Assembly: GCA_902775075.1 (NCBI GenBank)
Contig: CACYKX010000207.1
Span: 1-5,249 of the forward strand
Reading direction: 5' to 3'
From: an uncultured Prevotellaceae bacterium
GTDB taxonomy: Bacteria; Bacteroidota; Bacteroidia; Bacteroidales; Bacteroidaceae
DNA length: 5,249 nucleotides
Shown: positions 5,150 to 5,249 of the stretch, piece by piece
How the letters are laid out: every line of letters starts with the position of its first letter
Position numbering within the stretch: position 1 is the stretch's first letter
The notes under the pieces: generated by a model
Database searches by the model: none
What the model was told of the DNA's origin: nothing
The model's input: the letters and a program-made list of their open reading frames with translations, nothing else
Made by a program: the position numbers and the translations under genes

Positions 5150-5165
5150 CGTTTTTCGAGGGGTA

Positions 5166-5173
5166 TAACTTTG
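5166..5173 (+). promoter_or_regulatory. -7 box of a likely promoter for a gene beyond the right edge
   Basis: TAACTTTG matches TAnnTTTG on the plus strand. The -33 position holds TTAC within the GTTACAGTT repeats rather than TTTG, so activation by a repeat-binding protein is plausible. The sequence ATCTGACAGAT (5190-5200), two 5-bp arms about one base, lies just past the expected start and could be an operator. No start codon for the gene is visible before the window ends. Confidence 0.45.
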
Positions 5174-5207
5174 TACTTTCTGCGAAATTATCTGACAGAT
5201 GTTTTTC

Positions 5208-5249
5208 TTAATATAATTATTATATATATATTATATTTATATTTATTAT
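5208..5249. other. Pure A/T tract at the window end
   Basis: All 42 bases from 5208 to the edge are A or T, including a run of alternating TA. It lies downstream of the 5166 -7 box, so it would be a leader if that promoter is real. An easily melted or bent DNA region is the only other thing that can be said. Confidence 0.45.

Larger units (their letters stand above)
4816..5165. other. Intergenic stretch without a convincing gene
   Basis: No protein gene can be supported here. A 67-codon plus-strand frame at 4861-5064 has no ribosome binding site, no family resemblance, and runs straight across a perfect minus-strand promoter, so it is probably chance. Three C-runs lie at 4896-4900, 4915-4918 and 4939-4943 (G-runs in a minus-strand transcript). 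Direct repeats occupy 5126-5149. Confidence 0.5.

Overview
The window looks like a piece of a Bacteroidota chromosome, most likely Bacteroidales and perhaps a Prevotella/Segatella-type genome. The main sign is the promoter style: several intergenic sites match the phylum's TTTG-N20-TAnnTTTG (-33/-7) promoter, three of them exactly. The protein types also fit: a Bacteroidota-style OmpP1/FadL/TodX outer-membrane protein and a Tyr/Trp/Gly-rich exported protein. Genus is inference only.

Layout. Positions 1-297 (minus) hold the first 99 codons of a MATE-type efflux transporter that runs off the left edge, with its own promoter at 334-365 next to a perfect 20-bp palindrome. Positions 366-960 hold no convincing protein gene. 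They do hold what looks like a complete small-RNA gene on the minus strand: an exact promoter (793-824) with a dyad in its spacer, about 140 nt of transcript with two local hairpins, and a Rho-independent terminator (647-681). Positions 896-935 are the strong terminator of the next operon.

Positions 969-3614 (minus) are a two-gene operon: an exported aromatic-rich protein of unknown function (2559-3614), then an OmpP1/FadL/TodX family outer-membrane beta-barrel (969-2525), separated by 33 bp and closed by the 896-935 terminator. The aromatic-rich protein has one of the few clear Shine-Dalgarno sequences here. A 140-bp divergent region (3615-3755) separates this operon from prmA. It has a -7 box facing each way and an 11-bp inverted repeat between them.

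Positions 3756-4625 (plus) encode PrmA, the ribosomal protein L11 methyltransferase. Downstream, 4626-5249 has no convincing protein gene but is dense in signals: a second candidate small RNA on the plus strand (exact promoter 4689-4720, terminator 4783-4815), an exact orphan promoter on the minus strand (4955-4986), three GTTACAGTT repeats followed by a -7 box (5126-5173) that may serve a gene beyond the right edge, and a final 42-bp stretch of only A and T.

The protein genes are ordinary housekeeping and envelope functions. The less expected content is in the two gaps, which carry two compact promoter-to-terminator RNA units with no open reading frame. No mobile element, CRISPR array, tRNA or rRNA was seen.
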